Assembly (NCBI GenBank): GCA_050015275.1
Contig: JBEKBS010000002.1
Location: 1-64,000, forward strand
Source: DATKJS01 sp050015275
GTDB lineage: Bacteria > Acidobacteriota > Aminicenantia > Aminicenantales > Saccharicenantaceae
Direction: 5' to 3'
DNA: 64,000 nt
Shown: positions 16,047 through 22,641 of the stretch, piece after piece
Numbering within the stretch: position 1 is the stretch's first letter
Layout: every line of letters starts with the position of its first letter
Translations under genes and position numbers: made by a program
Notes under the pieces: model-generated
Told to the model about the DNA's origin: nothing
Databases searched by the model: none
What the model saw: the letters and a program-made list of their open reading frames with translations, nothing else

Positions 16047-17243
16047 ATGGATAAGATGGTTTACTTGGACAGCAGCGCCACGTCGTATCCCAAGCCCGAA
16101 TCGGTCTATGTCTTCATGGATCGATTCTACCGAAAGTCGGGCGTCAACCCGGGCCGGTCTGGCTATGACCTGTGCATGGAGGCGGGCGAGCTCCTGGATG
16201 CCACCCGAAAGCTCCTCGCCCGCTTCTTCAACGGCCGGGACCCTAACCGGCTCTGCTTCTGCTACAACGCGACCGACGCCCTCAACCTCATCATTTTCGG
16301 CCTGCTCCGGGAAGGCGACCATGCCGTCACGACAACGCTCGAACACAACTCGGTGCTGCGTCCGCTGTTCCACCTTTCGCAGCACTGCGGGGTGGACGTT
16401 GATTACGTTCCGTTCGACAAAGCGGGGTTTGTCGATCCCGACGAGATCCGGCGGTGCTTCCGCCCGAACACGCGGCTTGTCATCCTCAACCACGGCTCGA
16501 ACGTCATCGGGACGATCCAGCCGATCAAGAAGATCGGTTGTCGTTGCCGCGAGGCCGGGATCCCTTTCGCCATCGATGCCTCCCAGACCGCGGGCCAGGT
16601 TCCGCTGGACCTCCAGGACGCCCAGGTCGATGTCCTGGCCTTCACGGGCCACAAGTCGCTCTTCGGACCAACGGGCATCGGAGGATTGTATGTCGGGGAG
16701 AACATCACCATCCGCCAAACGCGGGCCGGCGGCACAGGCGTCCGATCGGCGGAGCGCTTCCACCCGGAGGATTACCCGTATCGTCTTGAGTACGGCACTC
16801 CGAACATCCTGGGCACGGCCGGCCTCAACGCCGGAGTGACATGGGTCATGGAGCGTGGCATCGCGTCCATCGCCGCGCACGAGATGAGGCTCACGACCAT
16901 GCTCCGCGACGGCCTCAAGGGCATCGACAGGGTCATCCCTTACTGCCAGGAGGACCTCGCGAATCACCTCCCCGTGCTGAGCTTCAACATCGACGGCCTC
17001 GAGGCTCTCGACACCGGGACCCTGCTCGATGTCGATCATGACATCGCCTGCCGCACGGGGCTTCACTGCGCTCCGCTTGTCCATGAGCAGCTGGGGACGG
17101 CGAAGATCAAGGGATCCGTGCGTTTTAGCATTGGCCCGTTCAACACAGAGGCCGATATCCAGACGGCGGTTGAGGCCGTAGCGGCAATCGCGTCCCAGGG
17201 CTACGGCCTGCCGAGGGACAGCGCCAGGTCAACGAACATATAA
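16047..17243 (+). CDS. Cysteine desulfurase (class V aminotransferase)
   Basis: About 398 residues. The PLP-binding lysine is Lys203 in FTGHKSLFGPTG, His100 in LEHNS stacks on the cofactor, and a cysteine near residue 340 in CRTGLHCAP is placed for persulfide formation. It resembles the SufS/CsdA group that supplies sulfur from cysteine. The start could be the ATG at 16047 or the ATG at 16056, which is better spaced from the GAGG at 16043. Its neighbours (NifX-like, SQR-like, TusE-like and DsrE2-like) suggest that it feeds a sulfur relay or Fe-S assembly. Confidence 0.9.
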   Translation: MDKMVYLDSSATSYPKPESVYVFMDRFYRKSGVNPGRSGYDLCMEAGELLDATRKLLARFFNGRDPNRLCFCYNATDALNLIIFGLLREGDHAVTTTLEHNSVLRPLFHLSQHCGVDVDYVPFDKAGFVDPDEIRRCFRPNTRLVILNHGSNVIGTIQPIKKIGCRCREAGIPFAIDASQTAGQVPLDLQDAQVDVLAFTGHKSLFGPTGIGGLYVGENITIRQTRAGGTGVRSAERFHPEDYPYRLEYGTPNILGTAGLNAGVTWVMERGIASIAAHEMRLTTMLRDGLKGIDRVIPYCQEDLANHLPVLSFNIDGLEALDTGTLLDVDHDIACRTGLHCAPLVHEQLGTAKIKGSVRFSIGPFNTEADIQTAVEAVAAIASQGYGLPRDSARSTNI

Positions 17244-17267
17244 ATTCCTTAGAATTCCACAGTTTTC

Positions 17268-17292
17268 CCCGGGAGAGCCGCGGCCTCCCGGG
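17268..17292. repeat. Hairpin after the cysteine desulfurase gene
   Basis: CCCGGGAG (17268-17275) and CTCCCGGG (17285-17292) form a perfect 8-bp stem with a 9-base loop. There is no T-tract, so termination is uncertain. It lies between the desulfurase stop and the promoter of the next gene. Confidence 0.4.
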
Positions 17293-17297
17293 CCGCC

Positions 17298-17326
17298 TTG
17301 ACTGATCATCACGTAACCTATAAAAT
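17298..17326 (+). promoter_or_regulatory. Sigma-70 promoter of the SQR-like gene
   Basis: TTGACT (17298-17303), 17 bases, TAAAAT (17321-17326), each 5/6 to consensus. It indicates that the SQR/TusE/DsrE2 genes can be transcribed independently of fur. Confidence 0.7.
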
Positions 17327-17361
17327 CCGTAAGAATTCCTCAACGGACTAAGAGCATCTTC

Positions 17362-18603
17362 ATGAAAAAACTCGTCATCCTCGGCGCCGGCACGGGTGGA
17401 ACGGTCATGGCCAACCTCCTCCACAAGCGCCTGGGCAGAGCGGAATGGTCCATCACGGTCATCGATAAAGATAATGACCACTATTATCAGCCCGGGTTCC
17501 TGTTCATCCCCTTCGGTTTTTACAGCAAGGACGATATCCTCAAGGAAAAGTCGAAATTCCTCCCCCGGGGCGTCGAGTTCATCGTCGCCGAGATCGAGCG
17601 GATCGACCCGGCCGGGAACGCCGTCGTCCTTGGGGACGGCCGCCGCCTCCCGTACGATTTCCTGATCATCGCGACCGGGGCCGAGATCGCTCCGCAGGAA
17701 ACCCCGGGCATGCTCGACGGCTGGCGCGACACGATCTTTGATTTCTACACCGCCGACGGCGCCACGGCCCTGGCCGGGAAGCTCAAGTCCTTCCCCGGCG
17801 GCCGGCTCGTCATCCATGTCAACGAGATGCCCATCAAATGCCCCGTCGCGCCCCTGGAGTTCGCCTTCTTCTGCGACTGGTGCCTCAGCCGCCATCACCG
17901 GCGCGACGCGATCGACCTCGTTTATGTCACCCCTCTCTCCGGGGCCTTCACCAAGCCCGTCGCCTCGAAGGCCCTGGGGGCCCTCCTCGAGGAGCGGAAG
18001 ATCCAGACCATGACGGATTTCAGCGCCGAGCGAATCGATGCCTCCGCCAAAAAAATCGTCTCCTACGATGGGCGCGAGGTCCCCTACGACCTGCTGGTCA
18101 CGGTCCCGACAAACATGGGCTCGGAGGTCATCGAGCGGTCGGGGATGGGGGACGAGCTCCGTTACGTCCCGACGGACCCGAAGACGCTCCGGTCGAAGTC
18201 CCACGAGAACATCTTCGTCATCGGCGACGCCTCGAACGTCCCCGCCTCCAAGGCGGGGTCGGTCGCCCATTTCGAGTCCGAGGTCCTCGCGGCTAACATC
18301 CTCCGGGCGATCGAGGGGAAACCCCTGGAGCCGGACTTCGACGGCCATTCCAACTGCTTCATCGAGACGGGCCGGCGCAAGGCCATCCTGATCGATTTCA
18401 ATTATGAGACCGAGCCGCTCCCGGGACACTTCCCCTTTCCGAAGATCGGCCCGATGCCCCTGCTCAAGCCGAGCCGATTGAACCACCTTGGCAAGCTGGC
18501 CTTCCGCTGGATCTACTGGAACATGCTCTTGAAGGCCCGGCCGATCCCGTTCATCCCGTCCCGGATGAAGATGGCGGGCAAGATACGCCCGGAAGGCGCG
18601 TGA
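17362..18603 (+). CDS. Sulfide:quinone oxidoreductase-like FAD-dependent oxidoreductase
   Basis: 413 residues. The N-terminal FAD-binding loop is ILGAGTGGTVMANLL, a second motif is FLIIATGAE and the C-terminal FAD site is NIFVIGDASNVPASKAGSVAHF. Cys in IKCPVAPLEFAFFCDW (about residue 157) and in HSNCFIETG match the positions of redox cysteines in sulfide:quinone reductases, and the amphipathic basic C-terminus (about 370-413) would bind the membrane. It would oxidise sulfide to polysulfide and reduce quinone. Electron donor and subtype cannot be fixed from sequence. A TusE/DsrC-like gene and a DsrE2-like gene follow directly. Confidence 0.83.
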   Translation: MKKLVILGAGTGGTVMANLLHKRLGRAEWSITVIDKDNDHYYQPGFLFIPFGFYSKDDILKEKSKFLPRGVEFIVAEIERIDPAGNAVVLGDGRRLPYDFLIIATGAEIAPQETPGMLDGWRDTIFDFYTADGATALAGKLKSFPGGRLVIHVNEMPIKCPVAPLEFAFFCDWCLSRHHRRDAIDLVYVTPLSGAFTKPVASKALGALLEERKIQTMTDFSAERIDASAKKIVSYDGREVPYDLLVTVPTNMGSEVIERSGMGDELRYVPTDPKTLRSKSHENIFVIGDASNVPASKAGSVAHFESEVLAANILRAIEGKPLEPDFDGHSNCFIETGRRKAILIDFNYETEPLPGHFPFPKIGPMPLLKPSRLNHLGKLAFRWIYWNMLLKARPIPFIPSRMKMAGKIRPEGA

Positions 18604-18662
18604 GAGGCCCCGATATCATGGAAAATCAAGGAATATCAATATCTCAGTTGAAGGAGTCAGGC

Positions 18663-18980
18663 ATGCCCCAAAAACAATTCGGGAACGTCGCCGTTGACAT
18701 CGACGCCGAAGGCTTCATGACCAACCAGGCCCAGTGGACGCGCGAGGTCGCGGCGGCCATCGCCAGGGAAGAAGGGATCGCCGAGCTGACCCCCTCCCAC
18801 TGGAAGGTCATCGAGTTCATGCAGAAGGAATTCAAGGAGACCGGCCAGGCGCCGACCATCCGGAAACTCAACAAGACAGGGATCATGAGCACCAAGGAGC
18901 TCTACGAGCTCTTCCCGGGCGGGCCGGCCAAGAAGGCGGCCAAGATCGCCGGCCTGAATAAACCCGAGGGTTGCGTCTGA
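18663..18980 (+). CDS. TusE/DsrC-family sulfur-relay protein with one conserved cysteine
   Basis: 105 residues from the ATG at 18663, with GGAG 8-9 bases upstream. The family signature is clear: DAEGFMTNQAQWTREVA near the N-terminus and PGGPAKKAAKIAGLNKPEGC near the C-terminus. The penultimate Cys104 is kept. The second DsrC cysteine, 11 residues earlier, is Ala93, so the protein cannot form the intramolecular trisulfide of dissimilatory DsrC and fits the TusE-like sulfur-carrier group. No dsrAB genes are present. Likely role: accepting sulfane sulfur on Cys104 from a DsrE/Tus-type donor. Confidence 0.9.
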   Translation: MPQKQFGNVAVDIDAEGFMTNQAQWTREVAAAIAREEGIAELTPSHWKVIEFMQKEFKETGQAPTIRKLNKTGIMSTKELYELFPGGPAKKAAKIAGLNKPEGCV

Positions 18981-18991
18981 GGAGGAGTGCC

Positions 18992-19459
18992 GTGGAAGAG
19001 AAAATCAAGAAGGTCTCGATCGTCATCTCGAAGGGCGGGCTGGACGGCGTTTATCCTGGGCTGATCATGGCCAACGGGGCCCGGATGGAAGGGATCGAGG
19101 CGAACCTGTTCTTCACCTTTTTCGGTTTGGACGCCATCATCAAGAAGCGGATGGGCAGGATCAAGGTCGCCACGGTCGGCAACCCCGGGATGCACATGCC
19201 GTCGCTCCTGGGCATCCTGCCGGGGTTTTCGGCGATGGCCACGGCGATGATGATGAAGACGATGGACAAGCTCGACATCCCGCCCGTGCCGGAGTTCATC
19301 GAGATGATCGCGGACGCCGGTTGCAAGCTCTACGGCTGCAAGGCGACGGTCGACATGTTCAAGCTGAAGAAAGAGGACTTCTGCCCCCAGGTGGATTCCA
19401 TCATCAACGTCGGCAAGTTCTACGAGATCTCGGCCGGCGGCCAGATCATTTTTACCTGA
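18992..19459 (+). CDS. DsrE2-like sulfur carrier protein
   Basis: 155 residues from a GTG at 18992, with GGAGGAG 5 bases upstream. It has a DsrE/DsrF-type Rossmann-like fold with VSIVISKGGLDGVYPGLIMA, a hydrophobic central segment rich in Met (MPSLLGILPGFSAMATAMMM) and the conserved cysteine region DAGCKLYGCKATVDMF. DsrE2 proteins exchange persulfide sulfur with TusA-type carriers. It follows the TusE-like gene by 11 bases. Some databases label this family peroxiredoxin-like, but there is no peroxidatic motif. Confidence 0.85.
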   Translation: MEEKIKKVSIVISKGGLDGVYPGLIMANGARMEGIEANLFFTFFGLDAIIKKRMGRIKVATVGNPGMHMPSLLGILPGFSAMATAMMMKTMDKLDIPPVPEFIEMIADAGCKLYGCKATVDMFKLKKEDFCPQVDSIINVGKFYEISAGGQIIFT

Positions 19460-19461
19460 CC

Positions 19462-19689
19462 CTAGGCCTGGTCCCGCGGCGGGAGCGGCTTGAGGAGTTC
19501 CCGGGCTTCCTCCGCCCGGACTGCGGGAACGAGGATCTCAGCGACACCGAGGCCGTCACTGGTCATGCCCAGGATTTTTCCATAAGCCTCATAACGAAGC
19601 CTGGCCGGGATCCCGTAGGATTCGAGCATCTTTTTGAGGATCTCGGCTTCGGGAACCCCATTTGTCTTATGAACGGTGACCCATTCCAT
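19462..19689 (-). CDS. DUF2007-like small protein
   Basis: 75 residues. The compact beta-alpha-beta fold pattern (EWVTVHKTNGVPEAEILKKM, then IPARLRYEAYG, then AEILVPAVRAEEARELL) is that of DUF2007, often labelled putative signal-transducing protein; its function is not known. It converges on the DsrE2-like gene, with only 2 bases between the stops. An extended -10 sequence (TG, one base, TAGAAT) ends 6 bases before the ATG, so the message may be leaderless. Confidence 0.75.
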   Translation of the reverse strand: MEWVTVHKTNGVPEAEILKKMLESYGIPARLRYEAYGKILGMTSDGLGVAEILVPAVRAEEARELLKPLPPRDQA

Positions 19690-19750
19690 GCCATCATTCT
19701 AACATGGCTTTGGAATCAAACGCCCCCTCTCTTTTAACGTTGCGCCAGCT

Positions 19751-20302
19751 TCACGCCTGTTCGGTCTTGCCGGGCTCGAGGCTCGTCCCGCAGTGCGGGC
19801 AGACCTTCCAGCCCGCCTCGACCGGCTTCTTGCACGAAGGGCAGACCGCTTTGCTGGGCCTGCCGCAGGAGGGACAGTAGGCGTAGCCGGCCGCGACGGG
19901 CTTCCCGCACCCCGCGCAGCATGCGGCGGCCGCGGCCGCAGCCGAATCTGCCCGCCGGACGGGCATTTCGTGCCGCATGATGAGATAGATCAGCAGCCCG
20001 ACGACGTTCCCGATCAGGACCAGGAGCGCCCAGAGGATCCCGCTCATGCCCCGGCTCTCGGCGTCCCGGTAAACCCAGATGATCACGAAAACCCAGAGCG
20101 CCATGAGGGCGAGGGGCATGAACATGAACGGAATGAACCTGAACACCCCTCCCAAAGAATGGCCGGCGTCCCGGAAGACATGCGAGATGCCGGGGAAGAA
20201 GCCGAACGGGAGGACGAAGAAAATGGACCGGAAGGCGAAAAGCAGCACGAGCCCGATCAGGATCACGAGGGCCCATGTGGCGTGGTTATTGTTCGTTGTC
20301 AT
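19751..20302 (-). CDS. Membrane protein with zinc-ribbon C-terminus
   Basis: 183 residues from the ATG at 20300-20302, with AAGGAGG upstream. The N-terminus has about four hydrophobic segments, including LALMALWVFVIIWVYRDAESRG and LLVLIGNVVGLLIYLIMR, the latter resembling the membrane segment at the start of phospholipase D-like proteins. The C-terminal 70 residues carry three CxxC pairs flanking ribbon folds (CAGCGKP, CPSCGRP, CPSCKKP, CPHCG). It follows an ECF sigma/anti-sigma pair on the same strand, so it may be in their regulon. Function unknown. Confidence 0.8.
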   Translation of the reverse strand: MTTNNNHATWALVILIGLVLLFAFRSIFFVLPFGFFPGISHVFRDAGHSLGGVFRFIPFMFMPLALMALWVFVIIWVYRDAESRGMSGILWALLVLIGNVVGLLIYLIMRHEMPVRRADSAAAAAAACCAGCGKPVAAGYAYCPSCGRPSKAVCPSCKKPVEAGWKVCPHCGTSLEPGKTEQA

Positions 20303-20322
20303 GTGGACCTCCTTATCACTTG

Positions 20323-20793
20323 CTATCGGGAAGACAATGTCCCGTTCTCCGATGGCCGGGCCATCCGCAGGATGACCGGGGAGAGGAAAAGCACCAGCAC
20401 GTTCTGGGCGATGAAGACGATCGCGGCCCACGCGCCCGACGGCAGCGGCCGTCCCGGCGTGACGTCGATAAGGGCTACGGTCAGCCAGATCGCCGCCAGG
20501 ACCGTAAATAGGACCGAGGCGGCAATGACCGGGACGGGGACTTTCGCTTTTCCCGCCGCCGGACCTCTGTCCAAAGCCTCCCGGCACAGCCGCCGGGTCC
20601 TCAGCTCAAGGGATTGAGGCAATTCCGCCAGGCCGAGGTCCTGCACGCCCTCCCGGATCGTGAGCCGGCCGGCCTGGAACATCCGGCAGCCGGGGCAACC
20701 CCGGAGATGGTCCTCGGCCAGCCGCCGTTCGTCAGCGTCCAGGGGACGCTCTTCGCTTTCGAGGATCAGTTGTTCGATCGTCTTGCAGGTCAT
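20323..20793 (-). CDS. Anti-sigma factor with zinc-finger-like domain
   Basis: 156 residues from the ATG at 20791-20793. The N-terminal zf-HC2-type domain has EDHLRGCPGCRMF (H-x3-C-x2-C). Two membrane helices follow (VPVPVIAASVLFTVLAAIW and WAAIVFIAQNVLVLFL). It overlaps the ECF sigma gene by an ATGA junction, the usual sigma/anti-sigma arrangement, and should hold that sigma factor at the membrane until a signal arrives. Confidence 0.85.
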   Translation of the reverse strand: MTCKTIEQLILESEERPLDADERRLAEDHLRGCPGCRMFQAGRLTIREGVQDLGLAELPQSLELRTRRLCREALDRGPAAGKAKVPVPVIAASVLFTVLAAIWLTVALIDVTPGRPLPSGAWAAIVFIAQNVLVLFLSPVILRMARPSENGTLSSR

Positions 20794-21419
20794 GGCGTAT
20801 TCTCCTCTGAGATCTCCGTCCGGGGCCGCCCGGGCCCGAACGCCGCCAGGTCTTTTTGGAGGCCCTTCACCGCCCGGTGAAGGAGGGTCCGGACCGTCGT
20901 TTCGGGGATGCCGAGCATCCGGCCGATCTCCTCGTGCTTGTAACCCTCGATGTCCTTGAGGACGAAGACCTCGCGCTGCCTGGTGGGGAGCCGGGAGATC
21001 GCCCGGCGCAGGCAGAGCCGCAGGTCCTCCCGGGCGGCGAAGTCCCGGGCCGGGAACCGGCCCGATTCCCATCCCGTGTCCGCGTCCGCCGCTTCGTCCG
21101 TCATCGCCCGGGCCCGCTCGAGAAAAAACAACCTCCGGATCCTCTTCTTCCTCAGGCCGTCCCGGTGCAGGTTGGCCGTGATGGTGAAAAGCCAGGCCCT
21201 GGTGTCACCCGACCGCGGCCCTTCGCGGCCCGAGCGCACGGCCCTCAGCCAGGTTTCCTGGAAGAGGTCCTCGGCGTCCCGGGCGTTGTCGGTCAGGGCG
21301 CGGGCTAGGCGGTAGACGGGCTCCTTGTACATTTCATAGATCCCGTCGAAAGAATCCCGGGTGAAGGGCACGGCATCCGGCCGCGGGGCGACTTTCAGGG
21401 CTGACATCACGGCTTCCAT
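20790..21419 (-). CDS. ECF RNA polymerase sigma factor
   Basis: About 209 residues from the ATG at 21417-21419. Region 2 reads RDAEDLFQETWLRAVRS with TRAWLFTITANLHRD; region 4 reads LPTRQREVFVLKDIEGYKHEEIGRMLGIPETTVRTLLHRA. An upstream in-frame TTG at 21438-21440 is rejected because a putative ECF promoter lies only 2 bases before it. Paired with the anti-sigma gene by a 4-base overlap. Similar ECF genes occur at 29869 and 43147. Confidence 0.9.
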   Translation of the reverse strand: MEAVMSALKVAPRPDAVPFTRDSFDGIYEMYKEPVYRLARALTDNARDAEDLFQETWLRAVRSGREGPRSGDTRAWLFTITANLHRDGLRKKRIRRLFFLERARAMTDEAADADTGWESGRFPARDFAAREDLRLCLRRAISRLPTRQREVFVLKDIEGYKHEEIGRMLGIPETTVRTLLHRAVKGLQKDLAAFGPGRPRTEISEENTP

Positions 21420-21441
21420 CTCTTTTTCCGCCTCACTCAAG

Positions 21442-21469
21442 AAGACGTGCGAGACGGACGTTCGTTCAC
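21442..21469 (-). promoter_or_regulatory. Putative autoregulatory ECF promoter
   Basis: Read leftward, GTGAAC (21469-21464) is followed 16 bases later by CGTCTT (21447-21442). This is the AAC...CGTC layout common to ECF promoters. It lies directly upstream of the ECF sigma gene. Confidence 0.45.
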
Positions 21470-21525
21470 CCCGGCACGATATTCCGCATGAATTTCTGCG
21501 TTCACACTGTCGGCACCAGGCCGGT

Positions 21526-22305
21526 TCAGGCGCGCCCGTCCGGGAATTTGATTGTCTTCAGGTAGCCCTCGACCTGGGCCTTAAGGGCCGGGTCCTGGAT
21601 CCGGGGGAGCGCTTTTTCCAGGACGGCCCGGGCCTTGCCCGGCTCGTTGTTGTTGATATAGGCGATGCCGAGGTTGACCTGGAGGTTGATGTCGTCGGAG
21701 GCGAGGACCAATCCGGCCTGGAAGCTCCCGGCGGCCTCCGCAAAGCGGCCGAGCTGGTTCAGGATGACTCCCTTAAGGTTGTATGTGGGAGCGCGAAGAT
21801 CTAGCTTGAGGGATCTCTGGGCCTCGTCCAGGGCCTGGTCGAGCTTCTTCTGGCCGAGATGGACCCTGGCCAGGTAGTAAGCCGTGTTGGCGTCTTCTTT
21901 GATTGCGAGGGCCTGCTTGAATTCGGACTCGGCTCTGTCCAGGGCGCCCGTGTCGAACGAGACCAGGCCGACATTAAAGTGGGCTTCGGCCAGATCCGGC
22001 CGCAGCTCCAGGGCCTTATCGAAGGCCGCCGTCGCGGCTGCGACATCCCCCTTTTTGTAGTAGGCGGTGCCGAGCAGGCTATGGCCGCCATAATGCTTGG
22101 GATCGAGGGACACCGCCAGGTTTCCGTAGCGGATGGCCTCGTCCGTGAGCCCGTAGCGGAGGGCGATGGCCCCCTTATCACACTGGTACTGGGGATCGCT
22201 GTCCGGATCCTTGGCGGGTTTCTTCTCCTTTTGGGCAGCGGCCGAGGCGCAGCCGACGAGGACGAAGATCGTAAGGAAAGCGACGATATATCGGTTGGGC
22301 CTCAT
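21526..22305 (-). CDS. TPR-repeat lipoprotein
   Basis: 259 residues from the ATG at 22303-22305. The signal peptide ends in the lipobox LVGC (about residue 19). About five tetratricopeptide repeats follow, with typical motifs such as HYGGHSLLGTAYYKKGDV, LAEAHFNVGLVSFDTGALDRA and INLQVNLGIAYINNNEPGKA. Such lipoproteins usually scaffold envelope complexes (PilW/BamD-like) but no specific partner is evident. It is transcribed away from the GH38 gene. Confidence 0.85.
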   Translation of the reverse strand: MRPNRYIVAFLTIFVLVGCASAAAQKEKKPAKDPDSDPQYQCDKGAIALRYGLTDEAIRYGNLAVSLDPKHYGGHSLLGTAYYKKGDVAAATAAFDKALELRPDLAEAHFNVGLVSFDTGALDRAESEFKQALAIKEDANTAYYLARVHLGQKKLDQALDEAQRSLKLDLRAPTYNLKGVILNQLGRFAEAAGSFQAGLVLASDDINLQVNLGIAYINNNEPGKARAVLEKALPRIQDPALKAQVEGYLKTIKFPDGRA

Positions 22306-22396
22306 GGATATTCTCTTCCGTCGAGCTCCATTTCCGATCATTCATGATGGCACAACTCTGCCTAACTGACAAGCGGCCCCGGCACGTCCCTGTTCA

Positions 22397-22492
22397 GGGC
22401 CTCGGAGATAGCCTTCACTCCAGATCGCGATTTTTCACGCCGCGATTCTCGGGCTAAACCGCTTTATCACGTTCCGGCTATCTCCGAAGCCC
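22397..22492. repeat. 96-base element with 17-bp terminal inverted repeats
   Basis: The arms 22397-22413 (GGGCCTCGGAGATAGCC) and 22476-22492 (GGCTATCTCCGAAGCCC) are complementary at 16 of 17 positions. The 62-base interior contains two direct copies of CGCGATT. It could be a structured RNA, a miniature transposable element or an operator loop. It lies upstream of the GH38 promoter, so if transcribed it belongs to the leftward lipoprotein leader or is independent. Confidence 0.6.
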
Positions 22493-22565
22493 CGAAATTA
22501 AATGCGCAGGGCAGCCATTTTCTTTTTTGGTCAAGAAACCGCCAAGAACGTAACGCTCTCTCGGC

Positions 22566-22594
22566 TTGTCTCGTCTGGGCCAGCGTGGTAGATT
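22566..22594 (+). promoter_or_regulatory. Sigma-70-like promoter of the GH38 gene
   Basis: TTGTCT (22566-22571), 17 bases, TAGATT (22589-22594), each 4/6 to consensus. The predicted leader of about 40 bases contains the GGAGGAGGG ribosome site of the gene. Confidence 0.5.
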
Positions 22595-22641
22595 AAGCCC
22601 GGATTTTATGCTCAGGACATCCGGTTGGAGGAGGGTCAGCG

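Larger units (their letters stand above)
22306..22641. other. Intergenic region between divergent TPR lipoprotein and GH38 genes
   Basis: 336 bases without a supportable gene. It contains a long inverted repeat (22397-22492) and a promoter facing the GH38 gene (22566-22594). The stretch 22493-22565 shows nothing recognisable. Confidence 0.5.

Noticed and set aside
18663..18980. DsrC homolog as evidence for dissimilatory sulfite reduction
   Set aside because: The second redox cysteine is Ala93 and no dsrAB, dsrMKJOP or apr genes are seen.
19734..21072. Other minus-strand frames overlapping the zinc-ribbon and anti-sigma genes
   Set aside because: They run out of frame through genes with recognisable zinc and sigma motifs and are Arg/Pro rich.
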